The notes under the pieces are model-generated. The model had not been told where the DNA came from and made no database searches. It saw only the letters and a program-made list of their open reading frames with translations. This document shows, in pieces, positions 1 through 9,286 of a stretch of DNA of 64,000 bases. Position numbers and translations under genes: made by a program. The stretch comes from Prunus persica (lineage: Eukaryota > Streptophyta > Magnoliopsida > Rosales > Rosaceae). The stretch lies in NCBI RefSeq assembly GCF_000346465.2, contig NC_034014.1, positions 5,958,507 through 6,022,506 on the forward strand, written 5' to 3'. The number at the start of each line of letters is the position of its first letter. Within the stretch, counting starts at the first letter, position 1.

Positions 1-524
1 AATCCCGTCGGGAAAGGTTTGCGTGAGTCGATGAGCACCTTTACTCGTAGGTAGCCCCTGGTTATGGCCTTGCTCTTTATCGGATCTTCCACTTCAATAA
101 CTTCACCAATTTCTTCCCCGATGGTTTTGGCATTTTTTGCATTCATCTTCTCCAAGGTGAGACCCGAAATCTGGACCCAATACGGGATAAGATGCACCAG
201 AACCTCCTCGATGTTCAGCTGGGGGGGCCAGGCCACCACGTTGAAGCAGAAGTTCATTATGTTCTAGGGAGCCCCCTCCAGAATAAGTGTGGCCACCTCC
301 CTAGAGGAGGTGATTGTGAAAATGTTCCGTTTATAGTGAGAAATGGAGATAGCGCCCAATCTTCCCCATGCTGATCTCAGGGCCCCATTAATCCCACCAA
401 TATTTGGCAGCACGTCTGCAATAATCGCTCCCACCAGAATACATTCCCTATTAACGTCGTCCAAGTCAAAGGAATCCTCCAACCGTGAGGCCAGGGAGTC
501 GGCTGTGGGGTGGACATGAGTCAT
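1..524 (-). pseudogene. LINE ORF1-like (DUF4283) remnant, partial
   Basis: Read on the minus strand from an ATG at 524-522, this frame encodes a DUF4283-type nucleic-acid-binding N-terminus like that in ORF1 of plant L1 LINEs and related zinc-knuckle proteins. Visible family features are a SLASRLEDSF-like start, the stretch around WGRLGAISISHYKRNIF, and, further on, the FNVVAWPPQ and RGYLRVKVLID segments. A TAG at 264-266 interrupts the frame where the family has a conserved Trp (GAP-W-N), after which the same frame stays open to the window edge. I infer a dead LINE copy continuing to the left of position 1. The zinc knuckle expected further downstream is outside the window. It could instead be a domesticated DUF4283 gene, but the nonsense codon and the repeat-rich setting argue against this. 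Confidence 0.7.
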
Positions 525-710
525 TGAGAAAGAAGCTCGGACAGCAAGAAGCGGTGTGGGGCTGGGACACTTTGTCAACAGCCAGCAGACAGAGAGGAAA
601 AACACCTGACGGAAGGGACACCAGTAGGGTGTAAGCTGAAGAGTTAAGGGGTGAGGAAGAGCTACCAAAAAGGTAGAGCCAAACAGATTTTCCTACCACT
701 TGGGTAGAGC

Positions 711-881
711 TCGCTGCAATTGAAGTTTGATCTCAGAGATTTTGTTTGCTTCCTTATTTCAATTTATTTAATTACATGGTAAGAATTTAAATTGATTGGC
801 TATACGCTAATATCATTGCCGATGATCAAGCAAGAAAGCAAATAATAACCAATGCTAAGGTGAGGATTTGTAAAGTTAATT
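711..881 (+). pseudogene. RPP30 duplicate fragment, left part
   Basis: This stretch repeats, nearly base for base, the end of exon 2, intron 2, exon 3 and the start of intron 3 of the RPP30 gene found at about 33520-33720. The exon 3 part is damaged: about 30 bases spanning the intron 2 acceptor and the first nine codons of exon 3 are missing, while the AG|GTGAGG donor is kept. The fragment continues at 5107 on the far side of an inserted MULE. No independent coding ability is expected. Confidence 0.88.
873..881. repeat. 9-bp target-site duplication of MULE (left)
   Basis: AAGTTAATT stands directly before the left terminal repeat and recurs at 5107-5115 directly after the right one. The related sequence in RPP30 intron 3 has this motif once. 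A 9-bp duplication is the usual length for Mutator-like elements. Confidence 0.9.
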
Positions 882-1060
882 GGGAAATAGCTTAAAATGA
901 CACCCATTTCATAATTTTAATTAAAAATACCACCCCTTCCCAATTTTTGTACAACTATCACCTATAAATATAAAATTATTGTCCACTTATTGCTGATTTT
1001 TCACAAGTTCAGAAATTTTGTTCTCTCTTAGCTCACACAGCTCTCTCTCTCTCTCTCTGG
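882..1060 (+). repeat. MULE left terminal inverted repeat
   Basis: The inverted match to 4930-5106 covers the GGGAAATAGC terminus, the ATGACACC block, the AATACCACCC block, the CCTATAAATATA block and a following CTCTCT tract. The inner limit is approximate because the similarity fades into CT-rich sequence. Confidence 0.8.
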
Positions 1061-1736
1061 CACATCTCTCTTTCTCTTTGGTATCTGTCTATCACAGCGC
1101 TCTGTGTCTCTCTTGGCTCTCTCTCTGTCTAGCACAACTCTCTGTCTCTTTCTTTGCTCTCTTTCTCATAGCGCAGCTGTTTCTCGCTCTAGCTTCGTTA
1201 TGTCTCTTTCTCCCCTATTCGATCTCTTGCTCTCTGTTTGGAATTGCGAACCCCTCCCTTTAGCTATGTCTTCTGAATAGCTGCTTGCAACCTTGAAGCT
1301 CTAGTGGATTGCCGACCTCGAAAAGGTAGTGTTGATGGTTATTTTCTTAATATCAGTGGGATTATGTGAAATGGGTTATAGTTTGATTGTTTGGGTTTGT
1401 GTTAAATTCGTTTTGGCTTTAATTTCTTTGGGTTAGGTTTTGTTGAATATTCATGCTCATTCATCTGGGTTTGTACCAATTGCATTTAGATTGGTCTGGA
1501 TATGTGAATCTTGAAACTTGGGATTTTTCATTTGATGTAGTAGATCTGTATAGTGTGATTCTGATGTGTTACTGGTGTACTGCTGTTGTGTTCCTCTTAT
1601 TTTACAGTCGTATTGCTGTTATATTGCCATTATATTGCTGCTATATTGCTGTTATATTGTGGTTATATTGCTATTGTATTGTATGGTTATTGTGGTTATA
1701 TTGTGTTAATGAAATGTTGTTTTGTCATGGTCAGAA

Positions 1737-2602
1737 ATGGAGACAATTGTTATTCTCGTGTGCTACAATGGAAAATGGGTCACCTCGAAGAAGATGTGCA
1801 AATACGAACGGGGTGACTCAAAAGGCTTAATAGTTCCACGGACCATCAAATTTGCTGAACTGTTGGACCGTGTGCATCAGATTGGTAATACAAACAGCAG
1901 GGAAGACAAGGTTTGCTTAAAATTCTCAGTTTTGGTGGCCTCGAATGAGTGGAAGCACATAAAGATTGAGGACTATGATGATGTCAATTTTTTTATGAAG
2001 TACAATTCTGAGGTAACACCTTCAAAACTAGCTCTCTTACTCGTGAGTATAGAAGATAAAGGACTGACAAATGATGTAGTTCATAGTATGCATATCACGA
2101 CAGATAGTAGTCGGTTGCCATTGTTGAAAACAATGAAGTAACTTGGAATAATACAAATGTCATTGATGTGGGTGGTGAAGTAGGGAAAGATTTTATGGAT
2201 ATGATTGATTTTAGCGAGGTGGAGGAGATGCATGGTGGTGATAATGATACTGAAAGAAATGAAGTGTCAGTGTACTCTGCCCCTCCTAATTTGGGCTGCT
2301 TGAACACAGCTGCCCAGTTGCCAATAATGCGTTTAGGAGGAGAATCTGAACCCACTCGTCAACATTATTGGAGTCAAATGGGTGAATAAAATCGGTACAA
2401 TGCAGCCGGTGTAAATGATGAAGAAGTATATTTGGACAGCGGGTTTTCACGAAGTGATTGGAATCTGAAAATTTCAGTTGGGCAAATTTTCTCCAGTAAG
2501 AAAGCATTGTTGACGGAGTTACGGTTGACGGCATTAAGAGGCCACTTTGAATTTAAGGTGCAATTCTCTTGTAAAAATAATATTCCATTGCGCAATGTAT
2601 CT
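1737..2602 (+). pseudogene. MuDR-type transposase, N-terminal remnant
   Basis: From the ATG at 1737 the frame encodes an N-terminal region typical of plant MULE transposases: ILVCYNGKW, then a long acidic region. After stops (one at 2139-2141) comes the signature stretch with YLDSGF, VGQIFSSKKAL and LRLTALRGHFEFKV, which in the family leads into the MuDR DNA-binding region. Similarity stops near 2602 in the middle of this region. The DDE catalytic domain that should follow is missing and unrelated or captured sequence takes its place. The remnant supports the MULE assignment made from the terminal repeats. Function as a transposase is excluded by the truncation and the internal stops. Confidence 0.72.
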
Positions 2603-2886
2603 TAGACAATATGATTTGTGTTGCTTTGGTACGTCATGTAAACTCTACTTTTATTTGTGGTGAGTTTCGTGTTATGTTGAATGGGAATTCTTTTAAATTT
2701 GCATAATTTGGGTTGCATTGCTACAGCATGCTGTATTGCTGACAGATTGCTATTATATTGAACTTTTATTGTACTGGTATTGCTTCCAGATTGCTATTAT
2801 AATTTGAGTGCGAAATTAAAGGGACTGGAATGTAATTCCAAATGGATCCAAAACATTAAAGTTCTTAGAATTCCTATATTACATAG

Positions 2887-3294
2887 TTACTGTGATACTC
2901 CGACTATACCTTCTTTTCTGATTACAAATTCGGCCGATGCATAGGCCAGATGTGGGGCAAATACAAGGTGAAATGTCCTATGTGTTTGACTACATATACT
3001 TGTTGAAGGAGCATTACGAATGTTAACCTCAATAGATTGCTCATGTCTTGTCAAGAACAATCTTGAATTTATGCAATGTGCCAAGCCAGTCCCAAAGCTG
3101 GACTCACCCGTCTGCCTGATGTGTCCAGGGACTCCAAGTTTCCCAACCTCCCCCCATTCACTTTATCATGTGGCCCAATAAAATCCACCACTTGGTTGGT
3201 GACAACCACCGCCAACCCAAACTTATTTGCTAAACCCTTCAATGTCCCAGATATGTTGAAGAAGAAATTCAGTCCGTTGCAATCTAGACAATAA
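2887..3294 (-). pseudogene. XRCC3-like C-terminal gene fragment captured by MULE
   Basis: On the minus strand this encodes the last ~130 residues of a RAD51-paralogue protein most like plant XRCC3, which acts in homologous recombination. Recognisable blocks are ISGTLKGLANKFGLAVVVTN, QVVDFIGPHD, RLGNLESLDTSGRRVSPALG, then CINSRLFLTRHE and EFVIRKEGIVGVSQ followed by TAA at 2889-2887. Near 3072-3078 the frame shifts by one base within the segment expected to read LAWANCVNSR, so the fragment would not give an intact domain. The ATP-binding Walker motifs lie upstream in real XRCC3 and are absent. Sitting inside the terminal repeats and opposite to the transposase remnant, it is best explained as transduplication of a host gene. 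Confidence 0.82.
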
Positions 3295-3982
3295 CAAGCA
3301 ATAAACAATCAGAACTTATCAACAGCCTATTATAGGATATTAAGTGAAAAATAAACAAAAAATACAGAGCATAAACAAAACCCCAACTATTTACAGCTGA
3401 CCTACTAATTCAATAGCTCAAAGCCACGTCTCAAGACACCCAGTACTCTACCACTCCTGCATAATATAATATCTAAAGACACATCTCAACACACTAGATA
3501 ATCATGAGACAGCTTCAGCTAGAATGGGAATGTCCGGTAGCACAAGCCTAATTGAGAACAATTCAAGACTAACGATAGAAATCTATCTGACTAGAAAGAG
3601 TTTTAAAAAACAAGAAGACATCGGGAAAGAATTGATTGACTTCAAGGTATAATGTAATGGAACATCCTATGAATTAGTGGCAACCACAATAATGACTCCA
3701 CTATGGCCCTCATTTCAAATGTAAGAAAATGAATGAAATTGGCACCATCCCTTCAGTTTTTTCTTAACAAAATAAGAGGTCTGTATGTATTCTCTGTTTT
3801 ATCGATATCAAAGATAAATTAATAAATAAACCATCAAAACTGTATAAAATGTTTGTAAGACATGTACAATTACAAAATTATAAGTTCTCCTCAGAAACAA
3901 AGTTCTCTAAGTATCCATACACAAACAAGAAAAACAAAAGCTTAAAGAATTAGCTTATAGCAAAATCAATGTTCCAATTTCT

Positions 3983-4087
3983 CTAAACCACACCTTCTGG
4001 TGGTAGGTTCCCATCTTCACTCATTTCCCGTTTTCTTTTAAGCAGACAATGATCAAGCACAAAAGAGCAAACTTTTAAAGAACTCAT
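3983..4087 (-). other. Small ORF inside the MULE, unknown
   Basis: A minus-strand ATG at 4087-4085 opens 34 codons ending in TAG at 3985-3983. The C-terminal part (KREMSEDGNLPPEGVV) has an ordinary, charged protein-like composition, unlike the surrounding AT-rich sequence. It may be another captured exon end or may be chance. I do not recognise it. Confidence 0.15.
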
Positions 4088-4929
4088 ATCACACCACATG
4101 TAGTTCTAAAGAAAACTTATCCATATCCAATATGCAAGCCCTAAAGTTAGTAAACAAAATTATAAAAAAAATGTCAAATTAACAAGCATTATTCTCAAAC
4201 AAAAAGTATGATATGGTTGGGAGTTTACAAGTTCAAAATGATATACACAGGTTAATTGTCTTAGACTTTAGATATCATCTTCAACAAAGAAAATACATAC
4301 CGATTAGACTTGTAAGAAGGTTAAATGCAATGGTCATAAAGACCCATAGTAAGCCACCAAATACCAATCAATAACTGCTACAAAAACCATAATAAAACCA
4401 TAATAAACTAAAAATACAACAGCACTAAAATGCCAACACAACATCACTACATTAGCAATACACTAGCAAAAAAAACAACAATACGACATCAATAGCAACA
4501 GCAAAACAACAGCAGTGCAAGCATCAGTCCACAAAGAACAAACCCATTCACTGTTTCAAACAAGGAATCATCATACTAAGATCATTTCAGAGAAACCCCA
4601 AAACCAATTTAAGTGAAACCCCTAAACCAATTTCAGAGAAACCTATAAACCTTCAACCAATTTCGAACAAACCCCTGAACCAATTTCATAGAAATGCATA
4701 AACCCTAAACCAACTTCAGAGAAACCCTTAAACTGTAAGAAAATGACGATGAACAGTACTTGTTCAAGGTGAACGATGGAGTTGAGCTTCGATGAACAGA
4801 TTTCGCTGGGAGAGGAAGAGAGAAGAGAGAGTCAAACTGAGCGACGAGAGATTGAGAGCTGAGCGACGAGAGAGTGAGAGCTGATCGACAAGAGATGAGA
4901 GAGTGAGAGCAAAGCGACGAGAGAGTGAA

Positions 4930-5106
4930 GAGAAACTAAGAGACGGAGCCAAGAGAGAGAGCTGAGAGAGAACTTCAGCAAAAGTGATATGTGTGCAATA
5001 AGGGGACAATAAATATATATTTATAGGTTATAGTTCCAAATTTTTTTAAAAAGGGTGGTATTTTCAGTTACAATTATAAAAATGGTGTCATTTAGAGCTA
5101 TTTCCC
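4930..5106 (-). repeat. MULE right terminal inverted repeat
   Basis: This is the inverted partner of 882-1060. It ends in AGCTATTTCCC at 5106 and is followed at once by the 9-bp duplication (5107-5115). The GAGAGA-rich sequence just inside mirrors the CT tract of the left end. Confidence 0.8.
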
Positions 5107-5537
5107 AAGTTAATTAAATATTAATCAGATGGGTCCCCAATACCTGAAGCAGTAGGCAATGATGGTTTGTAATTTCTTTCCCGAAGATATTATGACATGA
5201 GTTAAAGTTAAATTTTACAAGAACATTGTGATATAGTGAATTTTACACTACACAACGTTGTAGGGTCAGAACAGCCAGTACTTTACAAAATTTACTACTG
5301 GACTTGTATGTCGGTTGCATTGCATATCTTGTAGAAGTATGCCAATGCTCAACCAGAATAATAATAAGCTACAATTCTCTATGAAGTCTGTTATAATCAT
5401 TTAGCGTCCTTCGAGAACATTCATAACTCTAGCTGGGTGACAACTTTTCAGTTATTTTGAGAATTTAAAATGATCCTTGTAATGAAGTTTTGCAATTTTT
5501 TTGTAATCAAGGAATGCATGGACAATGTCCTTGTTTC
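5107..5537 (+). pseudogene. RPP30 duplicate fragment, right part (intron 3)
   Basis: This sequence resumes the copy of RPP30 intron 3 that was broken by the MULE. It parallels 33715-34170 with small indels and substitutions, including the blocks GAAGCAGTAGGCAATG, GTGATATAGTGAATTTTAC and TTTAGCGTCCTTC. The similarity stops at about 5537, where Copia-like coding sequence begins. It is wholly intronic and non-coding. Confidence 0.88.
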
Positions 5538-5878
5538 ATGGAGCTCAAAGAAGCAGAAGACTGTTTCTAGATCAAGCTCGGAAGCCGAATATTGTCAGCT
5601 TGCATATACAGTCGCCGAATTATTATGGTTGCGTTCCTTGTTTTGCGATTTGTCTCTTTCGTTGCCACCACCAATTATCTGGTGTGACAATGTATCTTCT
5701 ATTTCATTGGCGTCAAATCCGATTTTTCATTCCTGAACGAAACATTTGGAGGTTGATTATCATTATGTTTAGGAAAAAGTTAGGGGTGACCTGGTTGTAA
5801 ACTATGTTTGTTCTCAAGACTAGACTACGGATTTATTTACCAAAGGTCTCAGTTCAGCTTGTGGGGAATGTTAGACCA
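5538..5878 (+). pseudogene. Ty1/Copia RNase H C-terminal scrap
   Basis: This encodes the end of a Copia RNase H domain: VSWSSKKQKTVSRSSSEAEY is the family signature, followed by ELLWLRSLFCDL and IIWCDN, then after frame shifts the HLEVDYH, VNYVCS and LFTKGLS motifs. The purine-rich GTGGGGAA at the end, followed by TGTTAGACC, looks like a polypurine tract and the first bases of a 3' LTR, after which the element is cut off. Frame breaks near 5735 and beyond show it is dead. Confidence 0.8.
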
Positions 5879-5970
5879 AGTTCAAGTCAAGAGCAAATTG
5901 ATATTGATAAGTCAGTTATGAATTTGAATTTGAATAGTTGATATGCCGAGGTAGTTCCTTCTCATTCGAA

Positions 5971-6453
5971 TGTCACGGCCTGCATATTGAAGGCTCAACC
6001 CAATAATTATTAGGCCAACCTAGAGAATCCATTTATGAAGGTCAAGCCCCACAAGAGAAGCTCAAGGCCCGGCCCGTCAGATAGATGATTCTAGATCTCT
6101 TAGCCCACATGTCTAGATTCAATGTACAGTAGTAGGTAGATTTCGGATCATTAGATTGTTTCGATCCTAGCCCTTCGTTGTGGTGGTAGGTGAGCTAGGA
6201 TCTATATATAAGGAGGATGTCTCATTGTATATCTTCACCTCTTAACTTGTAAAGCATTGAGTAGCAATACAAGCATATATTCCCCCAAATTTTCTTGAGC
6301 GTTCTTGAGTTCTTATCATTATTGCTCTTGTTCTTGTGTTCTTGCTTGATTCAATCTTATTTTGTAGGAAGGAAGGCTGACTTAGCTTGTTCGAGAAGCG
6401 ATCAAGTCTAAGGCCGCACGGAAGAAAGACTTTGAAAAAGTCATCCCGTGATA
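5971..6453 (+). repeat. Chromovirus 5' LTR
   Basis: This 483-bp repeat matches 8225-8705 throughout with scattered differences. A TATATATAAGGAGG segment around 6203-6216 could be the TATA region of its promoter. Confidence 0.88.
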
Positions 6454-6455
6454 GT

Positions 6456-6467
6456 TGGTATCAGAGC
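6456..6467 (+). other. Primer binding site, tRNA-Met type
   Basis: TGGTATCAGAGC follows the 5' LTR after two bases. This is the common plant LTR-retrotransposon primer site complementary to the 3' end of initiator tRNA-Met. Confidence 0.8.
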
Positions 6468-6492
6468 GAAAGCTCGAATCATTCGAAGAAGC

Positions 6493-7076
6493 ATGTCGAA
6501 GAGCGGAACCGATGGGGAGGTTGATATGTCCAAGGTCACCTTAGCAAACCTTTTGAGGTACACACTGATGCATTAGATGTTGCTATTGGTGGTGTACTCA
6601 TGCAGGATGGACACCTATTGGCTTTCGAGAGCAGGAAGCTCAATGACACTGAGCAGAGGTATACCATTCAAGAGAAGGAGATGACAGCCGTAGTGCACTG
6701 CTTGAGGAGTTGGAGGCAATACTTGCTTGGTTCTCGGTTCGTGGTCAATACTAACAATGTTGCCACAAGTTACTTTTAGTCCCAACAGAAGTTGTCACCT
6801 AAACAGGCTAGGTGACAAGATTTCTTGGCCGAGTTCAACTACAAATTGAAGTACAAGCAAGGGAAGACGAATGTCACCGCAGATGCCTTATGTTTGAAGG
6901 CCGCACTAGCAGCTGTTGTACAACCTCAAAGTTATCTCATGATACGAGATGGCTTGTTGCATGACCCCCAAGCCAAAATTCTGTTAGAGCTTGTCAAATA
7001 TGGGAAGATAAGAAGATTTGGGCTAGATGATGGTGTTCTTTATGCAACAGGGAAGAGAATCTATGTTCCAAGATAG
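6493..7076 (+). pseudogene. gag start fused by deletion to gypsy RNase H
   Basis: An ATG at 6493 begins a gag-like start (MSKSGTDGEVDMSK). At about 6550 the sequence passes into a Ty3/gypsy RNase H domain in another frame: PFEVHTDAL, IGGVLMQDGH, AFESRKLNDTEQRY, KEMTAVVHCLRSWRQYLLG, then FNYKLKYKQGKTNVTADAL. Several stops interrupt it, for example around 6778 and 6814. The join removes most of gag, all of protease and the reverse transcriptase. The acidic residue in HTDA and the Glu in the KEM motif can still be recognised. Confidence 0.78.
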
Positions 7077-7079
7077 GAC

Positions 7080-7740
7080 AATCTGAGGCCAGAGCTAAAG
7101 TGGGCGGGACATCCAGACACTCATCGAACTTTAGCATTGATGAGTGAAGCTTACTACTGGTCACAGATGCGGGAAGATGTAGACTCGTTCGTGCGGACTT
7201 GCCTGGTATGCCGACAAGACAAGACATTGCAGAAGCAGCCGGTGGGTTGCTAAAGTCACTTCTTGTTCCAACCAGACCATGGGAGAGTTTGTCCGTGGAC
7301 TTCATCATGAGTCTATCCAAGTCGGAAGGGTATGACTCAATTTTGGTGGTGGTCAACAGGTTCACCGAGTATGCTGGTGAAGTATTGGGGGATCCCCAAG
7401 AGTGACCATGACTCTCACTTCACTGGTAAACTTTGGACGGAGCTCTTCAGGCTACTTGGCTCACAATTAAACTTCTTTACCAGCTTTTACCCACAGACAG
7501 ATGGTCAGACTTATTGGAGTTATACTTGAGGCACTATGTAAGTGCCAACCAACGAGATTGGGCAAAGTTGTTGGATGTTGCTCAGTTCTCGTACAACTTG
7601 CAGCGATTGGAGTAGACAGGGTCAAGTCTTTTTGAGTTGGCAACGGGACAATAACCTGTGACACCGAACACAGTGGTGTTAGGCTACACGGGAAGTAGCC
7701 CTGTTGCATACAAGAGGGCCAAGGACTGACATGTGACTAA
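7080..7740 (+). pseudogene. Chromovirus integrase remnant
   Basis: The zinc-binding N-terminus is recognisable (GHPDTHRTL, then RTCLVCRQDK), followed by the catalytic core with WESLSVDFIMSLSKSEGYDS, and, after a short deletion, KYWGIPKS, FTGKLWTELFRLLGS and FYPQTDGQT. Further on come ELYLRHYVSANQRDWAKLL and QFSYNLQ. The deletion near 7375 removes residues between the first and second catalytic acids, and stops and frame shifts continue, so it is inactive. Confidence 0.78.
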
Positions 7741-7984
7741 TGAGCTAGCTCGGGCTTAATTGGAGAAGGAAACTCGGAAGCATCGGCGAGATGTTGTGTT
7801 CAAACTAGGTGATTTGGTTTTTGTGAAGCTCAGCCCCTCTCAACACAAGTCTACTAGAAAGGTACACAAGGCGTTGCTGAGGAGATATGAGGGTCCGTTT
7901 TCTATCCTTTGAACAGTGGGAAGAGGTGCTTACCGTGTAGAACTACCACGAGGAGTCAAGTCATGGGGAGTCTCAACGAGCTCC

Positions 7985-8213
7985 GCTTTTAATGGTGACT
8001 TCATTTGACAGAGAGGTTATGTGCATCATGGCCAAGCGTGAGGTGCGAAGCAAAGGTATACCGAGGTACTTTGAGTACTTTGTCAAATGGAAGGGCCTGC
8101 CAGAGTTCGAAGATAATTGGGAGAAAGAGGAGTCCTTGTGGCAGTTCAAGGACCACATCGAAGCATTAGAACGAGAAGGAACTGCCTTGGCGACGAGGAC
8201 GTCACCAAATTAG
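7985..8213 (+). pseudogene. Integrase C-terminal chromodomain
   Basis: In frame from about 7992 to the stop at 8211-8213 is a chromodomain typical of plant chromoviruses: KREVRSKGIPRYFEYFVKWK, GLPEFEDNWE, then a helix with FKDHIEALE. The aromatic residues of the chromodomain cage (Y/F...W...W) are present. It lies directly before the polypurine tract, as expected for the end of pol in this lineage. Confidence 0.8.
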
Positions 8214-8224
8214 GTGGGGGAGAA

Positions 8225-8705
8225 TGTCACTACCCGCATGTTGAAGGCTCAACCGAACAACTATTGGGCCAACCTAGAGGATCAATTTGTGAAGGTCAAG
8301 CCCCAGAAGAGAAGGTTAAGGCCCGGCCCGTTGAATGGATCATTCTAGATCTCTTAGCCTACATGTCTAGATTTAATGTACAATATTAGGTAGATTTCGG
8401 ATCATTAGATTGTTTCGATCTTGGCCATTCATTGTAGTGGTAGGTGAGCTAGGATCTCTACATAAGGAGGATGTCTCATTGTACATCCTCACCCCTTAAC
8501 TTGTAAAATATTGAGTAGGAATACAAGCATATATTCTCCCAAACTCTCTTGAGCGTTCATGAGTGTTCTTATTGTTCTTACTCTTGTTCTTGTGTTCTTG
8601 CTTGGTTCGATCTTATTTTGTAGGAAAGCTGACTTAGCTTGTTCGAGAGACGATCAAGTCAAAGGCCGCATAAAAGGAATACTCTGAAAAAGTCATCTTG
8701 TGACA
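8225..8705 (+). repeat. Chromovirus 3' LTR
   Basis: This 481-bp copy of the 5' LTR is preceded by the purine-rich AGGTGGGGGAGAA at 8212-8224 (polypurine tract) and ends in GTGACA. Confidence 0.88.
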
Positions 8706-9286
8706 CTTGATGGGTTTAAGAAAGTAAGCAAATAGACAGCAGGTTTAGATTTGCCAACTAAATGAAGCACCTCTACTGTTGGACTGTCAATGGTCTTTAT
8801 ATAATACTATTTCTAGGCCCACTTGCCAATTGCCCCCGAAAAAGACTTTCTTTCCCTTCTTTTAATAAATAATCAATCTTTATTTCTTTTGCAGAAATGT
8901 TAAGCTTATGCTCCTAGATACGAACATATCACAGTTTTTCTTGTCAAGAGCATAGAACACTTAAATTTATCTAATACATGTGATTTATGTGATGGTGATA
9001 ACTTTTCTTATTGTTTTAACTTGGATTTTGTTCAACATCAACATGTCCCACATCAGAGGATATAACCCCAGTCTTCTATGGCGGCAAATTAAACTGTGAT
9101 GCTGAAGAGGTCTACACGTTATTTCGATTTTTTTTCCATGGCTACAGATTATTTGATATTTTTGCTAATTTGTTTATGTTATTAATAATTGAAGAAACAT
9201 GCATAAATGAAGAACCCAGATCATTTTGGTCCAAATAAGCTCAACCAAGCCTTATCTCTTGGTTCCTCAGTAAATTTTCCAACTTT
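8706..9286 (+). promoter_or_regulatory. Upstream region of HERK1-like kinase gene
   Basis: There is no coding sequence here. It is the presumed promoter and 5' UTR of the receptor kinase, so a chromovirus LTR now ends about 580 bp before the start codon. A TATATAA at about 8800 and an AT-rich stretch at 9120-9190 are present, but I cannot pick a core promoter with confidence. Confidence 0.4.

Larger units (their letters stand above)
882..5106 (+). mobile_element. Mutator-like element (Pack-MULE type), 4225 bp
   Basis: The element begins GGGAAATAGCTTAAAATGAC and ends with the matching inverted sequence at 5106. The inverted similarity runs for about 180 bp at clearly less than full identity, and CT-rich tracts follow inside both ends. 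It is flanked by the 9-bp repeat AAGTTAATT, and the empty site exists in RPP30 intron 3, so both boundaries are well defined. Inside are the N-terminal part of a MuDR-type transposase on the plus strand (1737-2602) and an XRCC3-like gene fragment on the minus strand (2887-3294). No DDE catalytic core or SWIM zinc finger was seen, so it cannot mobilise itself. The rest (3300-4740) is AT-rich with CAA/ACA-rich and AAACCCTAAACC-like low-complexity runs. Confidence 0.88.
5971..8705 (+). mobile_element. Internally deleted Ty3/gypsy chromovirus
   Basis: The two LTRs (5971-6453 and 8225-8705) start TGTCAC and end GTGATA/GTGACA. A primer binding site with TGGTATCAGAGC (complementary to initiator tRNA-Met) follows the left one, and a purine tract (AGGTGGGGGAGAA) precedes the right one. 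The 1.77-kb interior jumps from the first codons of gag straight to RNase H, then integrase and a C-terminal chromodomain, so most of gag, protease and reverse transcriptase are gone. I see no matching 5-bp target duplication (TCGAA left, CTTGA right), which suggests rearrangement. The LTRs are visibly more diverged than those of the Tat element downstream. Confidence 0.88.

Noticed and set aside
1018..1263. Leu/Ser-rich 81-codon ORF
   Set aside because: It is a translation of the CT-rich tract inside the MULE terminal repeat and has no domain; the mirrored tract at the other end gives a similar artefact.
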